NCBI RefSeq assembly: GCF_016916835.1
Contig: NZ_JAFFIX010000010.1
Span: 235,168-299,167, forward strand
Length of the DNA: 64,000 nt
DNA from: Actinacidiphila bryophytorum
Lineage (GTDB): Bacteria; Actinomycetota; Actinomycetes; Streptomycetales; Streptomycetaceae
Direction of reading: 5' to 3'
Part shown: positions 34,590 to 44,261 of the stretch, in pieces
Numbering within the stretch: position 1 is the stretch's first letter
How the letters are laid out: the number at the start of each line of letters is the position of its first letter
Program-made: the position numbers and the translations under genes
The notes under the pieces: generated by a model
What the model was told of the DNA's origin: nothing
Databases searched by the model: none
What the model saw: the letters and a program-made list of their open reading frames with translations, nothing else

Positions 34590-37291
34590 GCCGAGCCTCC
34601 GATCAGGGTCAGGAAGGCGTCCTCCAGGCGGCGGTGCGGCCCGACCCGGGCCACCGGCACCCCGAGCCGGACGAGTTCGGCCACGAACTGCGCCGAGGTC
34701 AGCCCGTCGAGCACCGCGAGCAGGCCGTCCTCCTCGCGGACCGCGGTGGACACCCCCGGCAGCTCGCCGACCTTGTCGACCACGCTCTGCGGCACCTCGC
34801 CGTCCACGCCGACCAGCACGGTGTCCGCCGAGCCGACGATGTCGGCGACGGGACCCGCGGTGACCAGCCGCCCGCGGTCCATCACCACCAGGTGCGTACA
34901 GCTCTGCTCGACCTCGGCCAGCAGATGGCTGGAGACGATGACCGTGCGCCCGGCGGCGGCGTAGCGGATCAGCACCTCGCGCATCTCGCGGATCTGCGGC
35001 GGGTCGAGGCCGTTGGTCGGCTCGTCGAGGATCAGCAGGTCGGGCAGGCCCAGCATGGCCTGGGCGATGGCCAGCCGCTGCCGCATGCCCTGCGAGTACG
35101 TGCGCACCGCGCGCTCCAGCGCCTCGCCGAGCCCCGCGATCTCCAGGGCCTCGGCCATCCGGGCGTCCTGCGGGGGGCGGCCGGTCGCCTGCCAGTACAG
35201 CTCCAGGTTGGCCCGGCCCGTCAGGTGCGGCAGGAAGCCCGCGCCCTCCACGAAGGCGCCGAGCCGGGACAGCACCGGCGCGCCGGGGCGCACCGCCTCG
35301 CCGAACACCCGGATCTCGCCGTCGTCGGGGCGGATCAGACCCATCAGCATCCGCAGCGTCGTGGTCTTGCCCGCCCCGTTCGGACCGAGCAGCCCGAGCA
35401 CCTGGCCCGGCTCGACCCGGAAGGACAGGTCGCGTACGGCGTACCGGTCGGCCGACTTCGCATAGCGCTTGCTCAGCCCGGTGATCTGCAGAGGCACCGC
35501 GGCCAGCGCCGGGTCCGCGGGCCGCGGGCGCACCCGCCGCCGGCCGGTCAGCAGCAGCGCCGCCGCGGCCAGCAGCGCCAGCGGCGGCAGCGCCCACGCC
35601 CACCACGGCAGCGCCGCGGCGTCGTCGCCGAGCGCGCTGTCCAGCGGCACGGTCAGCTCCGGCGACAGCAGCGAGACGGTCATGGCGGAGGGCGCGGCAG
35701 GTGACGCGTAGCCCAGGTCGGTGGTCGCCAGCACCAGCCGCATCCGGTGGCCCGCGGCGAAGTCGTGGTCCACGGCGGGCAGTTGCAGCGTCACGGCGGT
35801 GCCCGACGGGGAGCCCTGGACCCGGACGGGCGCGGCCAGGGCCGCGGGCAGGGTGGACTTGCCGCCGGGCGAGACGTCGTAGAGCTTGCCGAAGAGCACC
35901 GCGTCGGGCGCGTCGGTGGCGACCCGCAGGGTCACCGTCGGCGCACCGGTCAGATGGGTGCCCGCGGTCAGCGGCGCCGAGTCGAACTGCGCGTACTGCC
36001 CCGGGACGTCGAGCGACAGGCTCGCGCCGAGCGAGGACAGGGCGGACAGCGACCCCGCGCCCGGCAGCGCCGAGATCGCCGGGGGCGCGCCGCCCGCCGG
36101 GTTGGTGATCCGCTGCTCGCGGCCGGTCAGGGTGATCCGCCGGGCGGTGGTGCCTTCGAGCCCCGGGTAGCTGTCGCCCTCGGCGCCGCGCAGCACCACG
36201 CTGCCGTCGGTGGAGTTCAGGCCGCCGGTGCGGGTGACCCGGAAGGCGGGTCCCGTGCCGGTGCCGGTGGCGCCCTTGAGGTAGTGGTCGAACCACGCGG
36301 TGACCCGGCGGTCGATCCTGCCGTCCTCGGTGTCGCCGCCGTCGTGGCCGCCGGCGATCCAGTCGACCGCGACCGGTGCGCCGTTCGCCCTGATCGCCTT
36401 GGCCATGGCGTCGGACTGGGCCAGCGTGAACAGCGAGTCGGTCTGGCCCTGCACGATCAGCGCCGGGACCTTGATCCTGGACGCGACCGCGGACGGGCTG
36501 AGCGCTTCGAGCTGCTCGCGGGCGGCGGCGTCCGGGCTGCCCGAGGTGGCGACGCGCTGGTAGAGGGCGCAGATGGTGGGGGCGAAGCGGCCGCACAGCG
36601 GGTCGGGGGCGGCTCCGGAAGCCGCACGGGGAGACGTGCCGGGAGACGTGCCGGCAGCCGCGCCCGGGAGCGCCGCGGAGCCCGAGGAGAAGAAGATGCC
36701 CGACCAGAGCTTCTTGTAGACGTCGTTGGGGAAGAGCGCGTCGGCCAGGTTCCAGTACGTCTCGCGCGGCGCGATGGCGTCGACCCGGTGGTCGTACCCG
36801 GCGGCCAGCAGCGAGATCGCACCGCCGTAGGACACGCCCGAGACGCCGACCCGCGGGTCGCCGGGCGCATCCAGCCGCACCTCGGGGCGGGCCGCGAGCC
36901 AGTCGACGAGCCGGCTGACGTCGGCGACCTCGCCGTCCGGCGCGTTGAGCCCGATGGTGCCGGTCGAGGCCCCGAAGCCGCGGGCCGACCAGGTCAGCAC
37001 CGCGTATCCGTGCCTGGCCAGCGACTCCGCCTGCCCGCGCACGTCGGCCTTGCTGCCACCGAAGCCGTGGCCGAGCAGCACCGCGGGCCTGCGGCCCGTG
37101 CCGCCCGCGGTGAAGTAGGAGGTGTCGAGGCGGACACCGCCGGCGCCGCTGAGCATCGCGTCGGTACGGTGCACCGCGGTCCCGCCGCCGCCCGCCGCGG
37201 CGGTCCCGGCGGCCGCGCCGCCCGCCGCCAGAAGCGCCAGCGCGCCCGCCCCGGCCAACCACCGCCTGCGCCGCGGCCATCGAAGATCCAT
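34586..37291 (-). CDS. Fusion of extracellular S15/CocE-like alpha/beta hydrolase, membrane segment and ABC ATPase
   Basis: A 901-residue protein of unusual build. Residues 11-35 are a signal-anchor. Residues 55-345 are an alpha/beta hydrolase with a complete triad by motif: Ser154 in GVSGVSYGG, Asp285 in QGQTDSLF, His316 in AGGHDGG. Residues 375-555 resemble the jelly-roll C-domain of X-Pro peptidase S15 enzymes. A hydrophobic helix WWAWALPPLALLAAAALLL (563-582) is followed by a basic stop-transfer sequence. Residues 600-825 form an ABC ATPase: Walker A GPNGAGKTT (636-644), signature YSQGMRQRLAIA, Walker B LLILDEPTNGLDP. The hydrolase would lie outside and the ATPase inside. Translation is coupled to an ABC permease. 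Composition is even and there is no frameshift at the joins. Confidence 0.85.
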   Translation of the reverse strand: MDLRWPRRRRWLAGAGALALLAAGGAAAGTAAAGGGGTAVHRTDAMLSGAGGVRLDTSYFTAGGTGRRPAVLLGHGFGGSKADVRGQAESLARHGYAVLTWSARGFGASTGTIGLNAPDGEVADVSRLVDWLAARPEVRLDAPGDPRVGVSGVSYGGAISLLAAGYDHRVDAIAPRETYWNLADALFPNDVYKKLWSGIFFSSGSAALPGAAAGTSPGTSPRAASGAAPDPLCGRFAPTICALYQRVATSGSPDAAAREQLEALSPSAVASRIKVPALIVQGQTDSLFTLAQSDAMAKAIRANGAPVAVDWIAGGHDGGDTEDGRIDRRVTAWFDHYLKGATGTGTGPAFRVTRTGGLNSTDGSVVLRGAEGDSYPGLEGTTARRITLTGREQRITNPAGGAPPAISALPGAGSLSALSSLGASLSLDVPGQYAQFDSAPLTAGTHLTGAPTVTLRVATDAPDAVLFGKLYDVSPGGKSTLPAALAAPVRVQGSPSGTAVTLQLPAVDHDFAAGHRMRLVLATTDLGYASPAAPSAMTVSLLSPELTVPLDSALGDDAAALPWWAWALPPLALLAAAALLLTGRRRVRPRPADPALAAVPLQITGLSKRYAKSADRYAVRDLSFRVEPGQVLGLLGPNGAGKTTTLRMLMGLIRPDDGEIRVFGEAVRPGAPVLSRLGAFVEGAGFLPHLTGRANLELYWQATGRPPQDARMAEALEIAGLGEALERAVRTYSQGMRQRLAIAQAMLGLPDLLILDEPTNGLDPPQIREMREVLIRYAAAGRTVIVSSHLLAEVEQSCTHLVVMDRGRLVTAGPVADIVGSADTVLVGVDGEVPQSVVDKVGELPGVSTAVREEDGLLAVLDGLTSAQFVAELVRLGVPVARVGPHRRLEDAFLTLIGGSA

Positions 37292-37654
37292 CCCCCGATC
37301 CTAGGCGGGCGCGGACAGCGCTCCGGGACAGGGGCGGGTTTTCCCCGGCTTTTCACAGCGGGCGCCTGCGGGGGTGCCGGCGCCGCGGTGATCTCGGCCG
37401 GCGGAAGGGGGGCGCCGCGGTGGAATTCCCCAAGCCCCTTGATTGCCGGGCGAGTTGATCTCCCCCGACGCTCCGGCGGCTGCCCGACGGCATACTCCCC
37501 GATGGCGATCAAGAAATTCCGCGGGGTAGCGGAAGGCCCGGGAGCGGCGTGATCGAATTCTCCGGGGAATACGCCACGGTACGGTGGCGCATTCCCCGGA
37601 GCCGCGGTGATCGCAATTGCCGGGCGCTGCCAGCCGGCATTGCCTCGCGGCAGG
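37292..37654. other. Gene-free gap with short A+T-richer repeats
   Basis: The right part carries a strong hairpin (37560-37601). The rest shows scattered repeats of ATTGCCGGGCG and GGTGATC-like words and no credible coding frame. It should also contain the promoter of the hydrolase/ABC operon near 37300-37380, but no convincing -35/-10 pair stands out. Confidence 0.5.
37560..37601 (-). terminator. Long hairpin after the LAETG surface protein gene
   Basis: CTCCGGGGAAT (37560-37570) pairs with ATTCCCCGGAG (37591-37601), and inner arms CGCCAC and GTGGCG extend the stem around a small loop. It lies about 55 bp past the stop of the surface protein gene and is a likely terminator. Confidence 0.7.
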
Positions 37655-38281
37655 TCAGCGGTGGGACGCCGATCCGCGCCTGCGGGTCCAGAAGACCAGG
37701 CCGCCGCCCACCACGACGACGGCGACGGCGATTCCCGCGATCATCGGCGTGGCGTTGGAGCTGCCGGTCTCAGCCAGGTCGCCGCCGCCCTGGGCGGGCG
37801 TGGTCACCGCGGCGACCGGCGCCGGCGATGTGGTGGGCGGCGTGGTCGCGGTGGTGGGCGGAGTGGTCGCAGGCGTCGTCGCCGGGGTGGTCGCCGGGGT
37901 GGTCGCCGGGGTGGTCGGGGTGTCGCACACCGGCGCGGTCTTGGTCTCGTCCCTGCCGAACTGCGCCCCGTCGCTCGCCGTGACCACCAGGTGCAGGTCG
38001 AGCGGCTTGTCGTGCGGCGGCAGCTTGTCCTTGAAGTGGAAGGTGGCGCCGAAGTCCTGGTCGACCAGCGCGCCTTCGCCGCCGACGACGGTCAGCGTCA
38101 CCGTGTTGTGCGCACGGCTGTTGTACGCGGTCAGGTCGACCTTCACCGAATCGCAGGTCACCGACCAGGTCGGGGTGTGCGCGGAAGCCGGCCCCGCCAT
38201 CACCACGGAACCGATCAACGCGGCCATTCCCGCTGTCGCCACGGCCGCGGATCTCCTGCGGCCCTGAACCGTCAGTCTCAT
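37655..38281 (-). CDS. LAETG-anchored cell-surface protein
   Basis: A 208-residue protein with a signal peptide ending near GPASA, a small beta-rich domain (TWSVTCDSVKVDLTAYNS...FHFKDKLPPHDKPLDLHLVV), a low-complexity TTPATTP stalk (codons reading as GTCGCCGGGGTG repeats on the top strand), and a C-terminal sorting signal: LAETG, then a hydrophobic helix and RRR. LAxTG is the motif cleaved by class E sortases in Streptomyces, so the protein is expected to be linked covalently to peptidoglycan. AAAGGGAGG before ATG 38281 is a good ribosome site. The function of the head domain is unknown. Confidence 0.85.
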   Translation of the reverse strand: MRLTVQGRRRSAAVATAGMAALIGSVVMAGPASAHTPTWSVTCDSVKVDLTAYNSRAHNTVTLTVVGGEGALVDQDFGATFHFKDKLPPHDKPLDLHLVVTASDGAQFGRDETKTAPVCDTPTTPATTPATTPATTPATTPPTTATTPPTTSPAPVAAVTTPAQGGGDLAETGSSNATPMIAGIAVAVVVVGGGLVFWTRRRGSASHR

Positions 38282-38585
38282 GAACCCTCCCTTTGCAGAC
38301 CGGACTTCGCCCGTACGGCCCCGCCCGCCGAATTGCTGTGGGTCCGGGACCTTACACCCTGGACTTCCGGACGTATTCACCGGGCGGCGCCCTTACGAAT
38401 TCCGTAGCGAATTCGCACAGTTGCCGCAGGAAGGGGCCTTGTCGGCGCCCCGCGGTACGGTGCAGGCACGGCACGGCTCCGGACGGCGGATCCGTGCGCC
38501 GGTTCCGGGCGGCGGCACGGGACGGCACGGGACGACGCCGCCGGGGCCTGTCCGGCATGCGGCACAGCAGCGGGAGGGACCACCC
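38282..38585. other. Divergent promoter region, no gene seen
   Basis: This 304-bp gap separates two divergent genes. It contains direct CGAATTC words near 38396 and 38407 and an A+T-richer patch around 38370-38420. No clear promoter pair, RNA structure or small gene could be supported. Confidence 0.4.
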
Positions 38586-39251
38586 ATGGCCATCAGCGGC
38601 GCGCTGACCGCGGCCCAGCGGCGGGCGGTCACCGGCTCCGACCCGGCGACCGGGCGGCTGGCCGCGCGCGGCGACGTGTGCGCCGCCCTCGTCGCGCGCG
38701 GACTCGCGGTCCCGCACGGCAGGGCGGGCCACCACAGCTACTACCTGTCGCCGCAGGGGCTGGCGCTGCGCGCCGACCTGACGGCGGCTCGGCCGGACGT
38801 CCCGGCCCCCGGCCGCCCGGCGCCCGCCGCCGACACCTTCACCGCGGACGACGGCACCGGGACGGGGCCGCCGCGCGGGCCGCGGCGGGCCGCCGAGGTG
38901 GCCACCGCGTGGGAGGGCCTGCTGCGGATCAGGGCGCTGCTGCTGGACGGCGCGACGGACGCTCCGGCGCCGTGGGAGCGGGACCGGCCCGTGCACGCGG
39001 TCGCGCTGGCCCTTGAGGCGGGCGGCTGCCCGCCCGCCCCGCCCGCGGGGGGCGCCGGATACGCGGTGACGGCGGACGGTGCGGACGGGTTGCCCCGGGT
39101 CGGCTGGCGCGGCGCCCCCGACCAGGACACCGCGGTACGGGCGCTGGCCCGCTGCGCCGAGCTGCTCGACCGCTGCGGATGGCAGTGCACCGAGCACCGC
39201 GCCCGCGACGGCGCCCCCTTCCTGCTGGCCTCGCCCCGCAGGACCCGCTGA
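38586..39251 (+). CDS. Hypothetical protein with winged-helix-like N-terminus
   Basis: A 221-residue soluble protein; the start follows GGGAGGGACC. The first 70 residues (AAQRRAVTGSDPATGRLAARGDVCAALVARGLAVPHG...YYLSPQGLALR) have the spacing of a winged-helix domain ending in a YYLSPxG wing. A Pro-rich linker and an alpha-helical region with two Cys in LARCAELLDRCGWQCTEH follow. I do not recognise a named family. The position between a surface-protein gene and an aldo/keto reductase gives no hint. Confidence 0.6.
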   Translation: MAISGALTAAQRRAVTGSDPATGRLAARGDVCAALVARGLAVPHGRAGHHSYYLSPQGLALRADLTAARPDVPAPGRPAPAADTFTADDGTGTGPPRGPRRAAEVATAWEGLLRIRALLLDGATDAPAPWERDRPVHAVALALEAGGCPPAPPAGGAGYAVTADGADGLPRVGWRGAPDQDTAVRALARCAELLDRCGWQCTEHRARDGAPFLLASPRRTR

Positions 39252-39384
39252 CCTCCACTCCCCCGGCTCCGCCGTTGCGGCAGGCGCCACCCGGTCCGGG
39301 TCGCGGCCCGGCTCTGCGACCTGGGGGCCGCCGACTCCCGGCCGCCTTCACCGCAGGCCGGGGCGGCGTCTATGGTCGAACACC

Positions 39385-40389
39385 ATGGAATACCGTCACC
39401 TCGGCCGCAGCGGCCTGATCGTCAGCGAGATCGCATACGGAAACTGGCTCACCCACGGCTCCCAGGTCGAGGAGGACGCCGCGACCGCCTGCGTCCGCGC
39501 CGCCCTGGACGTCGGCATCACCACCTTCGACACCGCCGACGTCTACGCGCAGACCCGCGCCGAGTCGGTGCTCGGCCGGGCGCTGAAGGGCGAGCGGCGG
39601 GAGAACCTGGAGATCCTCACCAAGGTCTTCTGGCCCACCGGGCCCGGCCGCAACGACCGCGGCCTGTCCCGCAAGCACATCATGGAGTCGATCGACAACT
39701 CGCTGCGCCGGCTGCAGACGGACCACGTCGACGTCTACCAGGCGCACCGCTACGACCGGTTCACGCCGCTGGAGGAGACGATGGAGGCCTTCGCCGACGT
39801 CGTGCACTCGGGCAAGGCGCACTACATCGGCGTCTCGGAGTGGTCGGCCGACCAGATCCGCCGCGGCCACGCCCTGGCGCGCGAGCTGCGCATCCCGCTG
39901 GTGTCCAACCAGCCGCAGTACTCGGCCCTGTGGCGGGTCATCGAGGGCGAGGTCATCCCCGCCTCCGAGGAGCTGGGGCTGGGCCAGATCGTCTTCTCGC
40001 CCGTCGCCCAGGGCGTGCTCACCGGCAAGTACCTGCCGGGCGAGCAGCCGCCGGCCGGCTCGCGGGCCACCGACGACAAGGGCGGCGCGAACATGATCGG
40101 CCGCTGGATGCGGGACGACCTGCTGGCCCGGGTCCAGGAGCTGAAGCCGCTGGCGGCCGACGCCGGACTGTCGATGGCCCAGCTCGCGGTCGCCTGGGTG
40201 CTGCAGAACCCCAACGTCTCCGCCGCGATCGTCGGGGCGTCCCGGCCCGAGCAGGTGGCCGAGAACGCCAAGGCGTCCGGTGTCCGGCTGGGCGCCGACG
40301 TCATGGCGGAGATCGAGCGGGTGCTCGCGCCCGTCGCGACGACCGACCCGCACAAGGTGCACGACAACATCCCGACCGCCCGGCCGTGA
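39385..40389 (+). CDS. Aldo/keto reductase (potassium-channel beta-subunit-like)
   Basis: A 334-residue NADPH-dependent oxidoreductase of the AKR6/YajO-like group. MEYRHLGRSGLIVSEIAYGNW at the start, GITTFDTADVYAQTRAESVLG with the catalytic Asp and Tyr, the active-site Lys in LEILTKVFW, and YQAHRYD in place of the usual LHxxD histidine context are visible. C-terminal IVGASRPEQVAENAKA binds the nucleotide. It appears to be a single gene. The natural substrate is not known. Confidence 0.88.
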   Translation: MEYRHLGRSGLIVSEIAYGNWLTHGSQVEEDAATACVRAALDVGITTFDTADVYAQTRAESVLGRALKGERRENLEILTKVFWPTGPGRNDRGLSRKHIMESIDNSLRRLQTDHVDVYQAHRYDRFTPLEETMEAFADVVHSGKAHYIGVSEWSADQIRRGHALARELRIPLVSNQPQYSALWRVIEGEVIPASEELGLGQIVFSPVAQGVLTGKYLPGEQPPAGSRATDDKGGANMIGRWMRDDLLARVQELKPLAADAGLSMAQLAVAWVLQNPNVSAAIVGASRPEQVAENAKASGVRLGADVMAEIERVLAPVATTDPHKVHDNIPTARP

Positions 40390-40528
40390 CCGGTACGCCG
40401 CCTACTCCGCCGGAGCGCGCGGGTGGCGGACAGGCGGACCCCCTGCCGTGAGCCGTACGACGACAGGGCATCCGCGCCCGGCGCGCACAGACACGCAAGG
40501 GCAGGCGGCAGGCGGGGGCTTGGGCGGT

Positions 40529-40556
40529 AATCTGACTACATACCTGTAGTCAGATT
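40529..40556. promoter_or_regulatory. Perfect 12-bp palindromic operator before the PAP2 gene
   Basis: AATCTGACTACA, TACC, TGTAGTCAGATT: both arms match fully. The GACTACA-N4-TGTAGTC core (40534-40551) recurs with three changes before uppP. It lies 59 bp before the ATG, a typical promoter-overlap position, and is not followed by a coding end that would need a terminator. Confidence 0.7.
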
Positions 40557-40615
40557 CACCGCCGCGGCCGGCCCGCAGGACGCGCGCCCGCCGCCGGGAA
40601 GGGGCCCACCGCGCG

Positions 40616-41269
40616 ATGACCGTACGCCTGCGCCCCTCCCGGCTGCTGCCGCCCGCCCTGCTCGCCGCGGCCTTCGCCCTGCTGGCCTGGCTGGTGCTGG
40701 CCCGGCACGGCACGCCCTACGGCTTCGACACCGGGCCGCACCACTGGTCGGTCGCGCACCGGCCGCACGCCGCGGCCACCGCCGCCCGGGCCGTCACCGA
40801 CGCGGGCACGGGCCCGTATCCCTATCTGGCCGCCGCACTCGGCGGCTGGCTGGCGGGCGGGCGCACCGCACGGCACGGGCTGCGGGTGGCGCTGCTCGCC
40901 CTGCTGGTCCTGCTGGCGGGCCAGGGGCTGCGCACCCTGCTGGTGACGCTGCTGGACCGGGCCAGGCCGCCCGCCGCGGACTGGGCGGCGCACGCCTCGG
41001 GCCACTCCTTCCCCTCGGGGCACACCGCGACCAGCGCGATGGCCGCGACGCTGCTCGCCTGGGGCCTGCTGCGCGCCTGGCCCGGCACCGCGGGCCGGAT
41101 CCTGGCAGCGCTGTGCGGCCTGGCGGCGGTCGCGGTCGGCTGCACCCGGGTCTACCTGGGGGTGCACTGGCCGTCCGACGTGGTCGGCGGCTGGCTCTTC
41201 GCCGGCTGCTGGCTCACCGCGCTGCTGCCGCCGCTGAGCGCGTACGCGGACCGCGGCCGTACGCCGTAG
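40616..41269 (+). CDS. PAP2-family membrane phosphatase (undecaprenyl-pyrophosphatase type)
   Basis: A 217-residue membrane protein with about six helices. The phosphatase motifs are LLDRARPP (motif 1; the leading Lys of K-x6-RP is replaced), HSFPSGHTATSA (motif 2, catalytic His) and TRVYLGVHWPSDVVGGW (motif 3, Arg/His/Asp). Enzymes of this kind (BcrC, PgpB) remove phosphate from undecaprenyl pyrophosphate or related lipids outside the membrane. The shared operator with uppP suggests that both belong to one lipid-carrier recycling response. It ends 18 bp from a convergent gene. Confidence 0.88.
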   Translation: MTVRLRPSRLLPPALLAAAFALLAWLVLARHGTPYGFDTGPHHWSVAHRPHAAATAARAVTDAGTGPYPYLAAALGGWLAGGRTARHGLRVALLALLVLLAGQGLRTLLVTLLDRARPPAADWAAHASGHSFPSGHTATSAMAATLLAWGLLRAWPGTAGRILAALCGLAAVAVGCTRVYLGVHWPSDVVGGWLFAGCWLTALLPPLSAYADRGRTP

Positions 41270-41287
41270 TGCCGGGGGAAGTGCCCG

Positions 41288-42676
<1,389 letters not shown>

Positions 42677-42742
42677 TTACGCCCCCCGTACGCCGCACGG
42701 TGCAGGCGGGACTGCGCAGGCGGGTGGGAATCACCGGCGGGC

Positions 42743-43762
42743 GTGAGCGTTGCAAGGAAGGTGAGCTCCGTACTGCGCGACACGCCCTTCTCGATCCTGG
42801 ACCGCTCCAGGACCAGGGAGGGCACGGACGGACCCGCGGCGGTGCGCGAGACGGTGGCACTCGCCCGGGAGGCCGAGGCACTCGGCTACCGCCGCTTCTG
42901 GGTCTCCGAGCACCACAGCGTGCCCGGCGTCGCGGGTTCCGCCCCCACGGTGCTGGCCGCGGCGGTCGCCGCGGCCACCGGCACGATCCGGGTCGGCACC
43001 GGCGGGGTGATGCTGCCCAACCACCGGCCGCTGGTGGTGGCCGAGCAGTTCGGCGTCCTGGAGTCGCTCTTCCCCGGCCGCGTCGACATGGGCCTCGGGC
43101 GCTCCGTCGGCTTCACCGACGCCGTACGCCGGGCGCTCGGCCACGGCAAGGAGGCCGCCGGCACCTTCGGCTCGCAGGTCACCGAACTGCTCGGCTGGTT
43201 CACCGGCGAGCAGACCGCCCACCCCGGCGTCCACGCCCGGCCCGCGGAAGGCCTGCGGCCCGCGCCCTTCCTGCTCGCCACCGGCAGCGGTGCCGACCTG
43301 GCGGCCGAGCTGGGGCTGCCGCTCGTCATCGGCGGGATACGCGGCGAGGACGCGATGCTACGGGCGGTCGACCGCTACCGTGCCGCCTTCCGGCCCTCCG
43401 CGTGGGCCGCGGCGCCCTACGTCGTCCTGTCCGGCACGGTCGCCGTCGCGGACACCGCCCGCGAGGCGTACCGCATGCTGCTGCCCGAGGCGTGGGCGAC
43501 CGCGTACTCCCGTACGCACGGGGTCTTCCCGCCGCTGCTGCCGCCCGAGGAGGTCGAGGCCGTCGCGATGACCTCGGCCGAGCGAAGCCGCTTCGACGCG
43601 GCGCTCCAGGGCCAGCTCCACGGTGATCCGACGCAGGTGGCGTCGGCTCTCTCCTCCTTGCTCCTGCGGAGCGGGGCCGACGAATTCCTCCTGACCACCA
43701 GCACATACGACCGCCGTCGGCTCCTGGACTCCTACCGCCACCTCGCCCTCCTCCTGACCTGA
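42743..43762 (+). CDS. LLM-class flavin-dependent oxidoreductase (MsnO8-like)
   Basis: A 339-residue bacterial-luciferase-like monooxygenase or reductase using reduced flavin. Landmarks are FSILDRS, ALGYRRFWVSEHHSVPGVAGSAP, IRVGTGGVMLPNHRPLVVAEQFGVLESLFPGRVDMGLGR, the FLLATGSGADLAAELGLPLVIGG strand and a C-terminal LTTSTYDRRRLLDSY. The start is uncertain: GTG 42743 has only a weak upstream site, whereas GTG 42761 is immediately preceded by AAGGAAG, too close for normal use. It appears to be a single gene. The substrate is unknown. Confidence 0.85.
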   Translation: MSVARKVSSVLRDTPFSILDRSRTREGTDGPAAVRETVALAREAEALGYRRFWVSEHHSVPGVAGSAPTVLAAAVAAATGTIRVGTGGVMLPNHRPLVVAEQFGVLESLFPGRVDMGLGRSVGFTDAVRRALGHGKEAAGTFGSQVTELLGWFTGEQTAHPGVHARPAEGLRPAPFLLATGSGADLAAELGLPLVIGGIRGEDAMLRAVDRYRAAFRPSAWAAAPYVVLSGTVAVADTAREAYRMLLPEAWATAYSRTHGVFPPLLPPEEVEAVAMTSAERSRFDAALQGQLHGDPTQVASALSSLLLRSGADEFLLTTSTYDRRRLLDSYRHLALLLT

Positions 43763-44240
43763 CCCCGCCCCACCGGGCGCGCGGGTCGCCACCGACCCAA
43801 AGGGGCAATTCCTGTCGGAGACGGACCACCGGCCGGTGGTGGGCTTGGCGCGCAGTTCCCCGCGCCCCTATGGGGTGCCCTCTGCGGCAGCGGCACCCCA
43901 TAGCCCGCCGGGGTGAGGCGGTACCGCTGCGGCCGGCGGCGCACTTCAGGGGCGCGGGGAACGGCGCGGCCAACCCACCACCGCGCGCGGGTCGTCACCG
44001 CCCCAAAGGGGCAATTCCTGTCGGAGCCGGACCACCCGCCAGTCGGTGGCTGGGCGCGCAGTTCCCCGCGCCCCTGACAAGCACCGCCCTAGGCAGAGGC
44101 GCCCCCTCAGCCCCCGCGGCCAGCGGATGGCTCGGCCCCGCCGAAGGGACCCCGTCGAGGGGGCTGGTCGGAGTAGGGGGTCACCCGAGGGGGTGGTCGG
44201 GGGGGCTCGGATGGGCCTCGTCAACCTGCCCGGAGGGCGT
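43763..44240. repeat. Gene-free gap built from three copies of a composite intergenic repeat
   Basis: The core GCGCAGTTCCCCGCGCCCCT is found at 43850-43869, inverted (with one change) at 43948-43967, and direct at 44056-44075. The two direct copies are each preceded by the companion text AAAGGGGCAATTCCTGTCGG...GGACCACC. The block resembles the 56065-56432 gap closely. No coding frame is supported. Both flanking genes read rightwards, so the region also separates transcripts. Confidence 0.7.
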
Positions 44241-44261
44241 TGGCGTTCATACGGTGAACGT

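Noticed and set aside
33702..37280. A very long minus-strand frame running across the ABC permease and hydrolase genes (nearly 1200 codons)
   Set aside because: Only its last 295 codons are the permease. The rest reads the hydrolase/ATPase gene out of frame as Arg/Ala/Pro-rich text, while the other frame gives a clean hydrolase-ABC protein.
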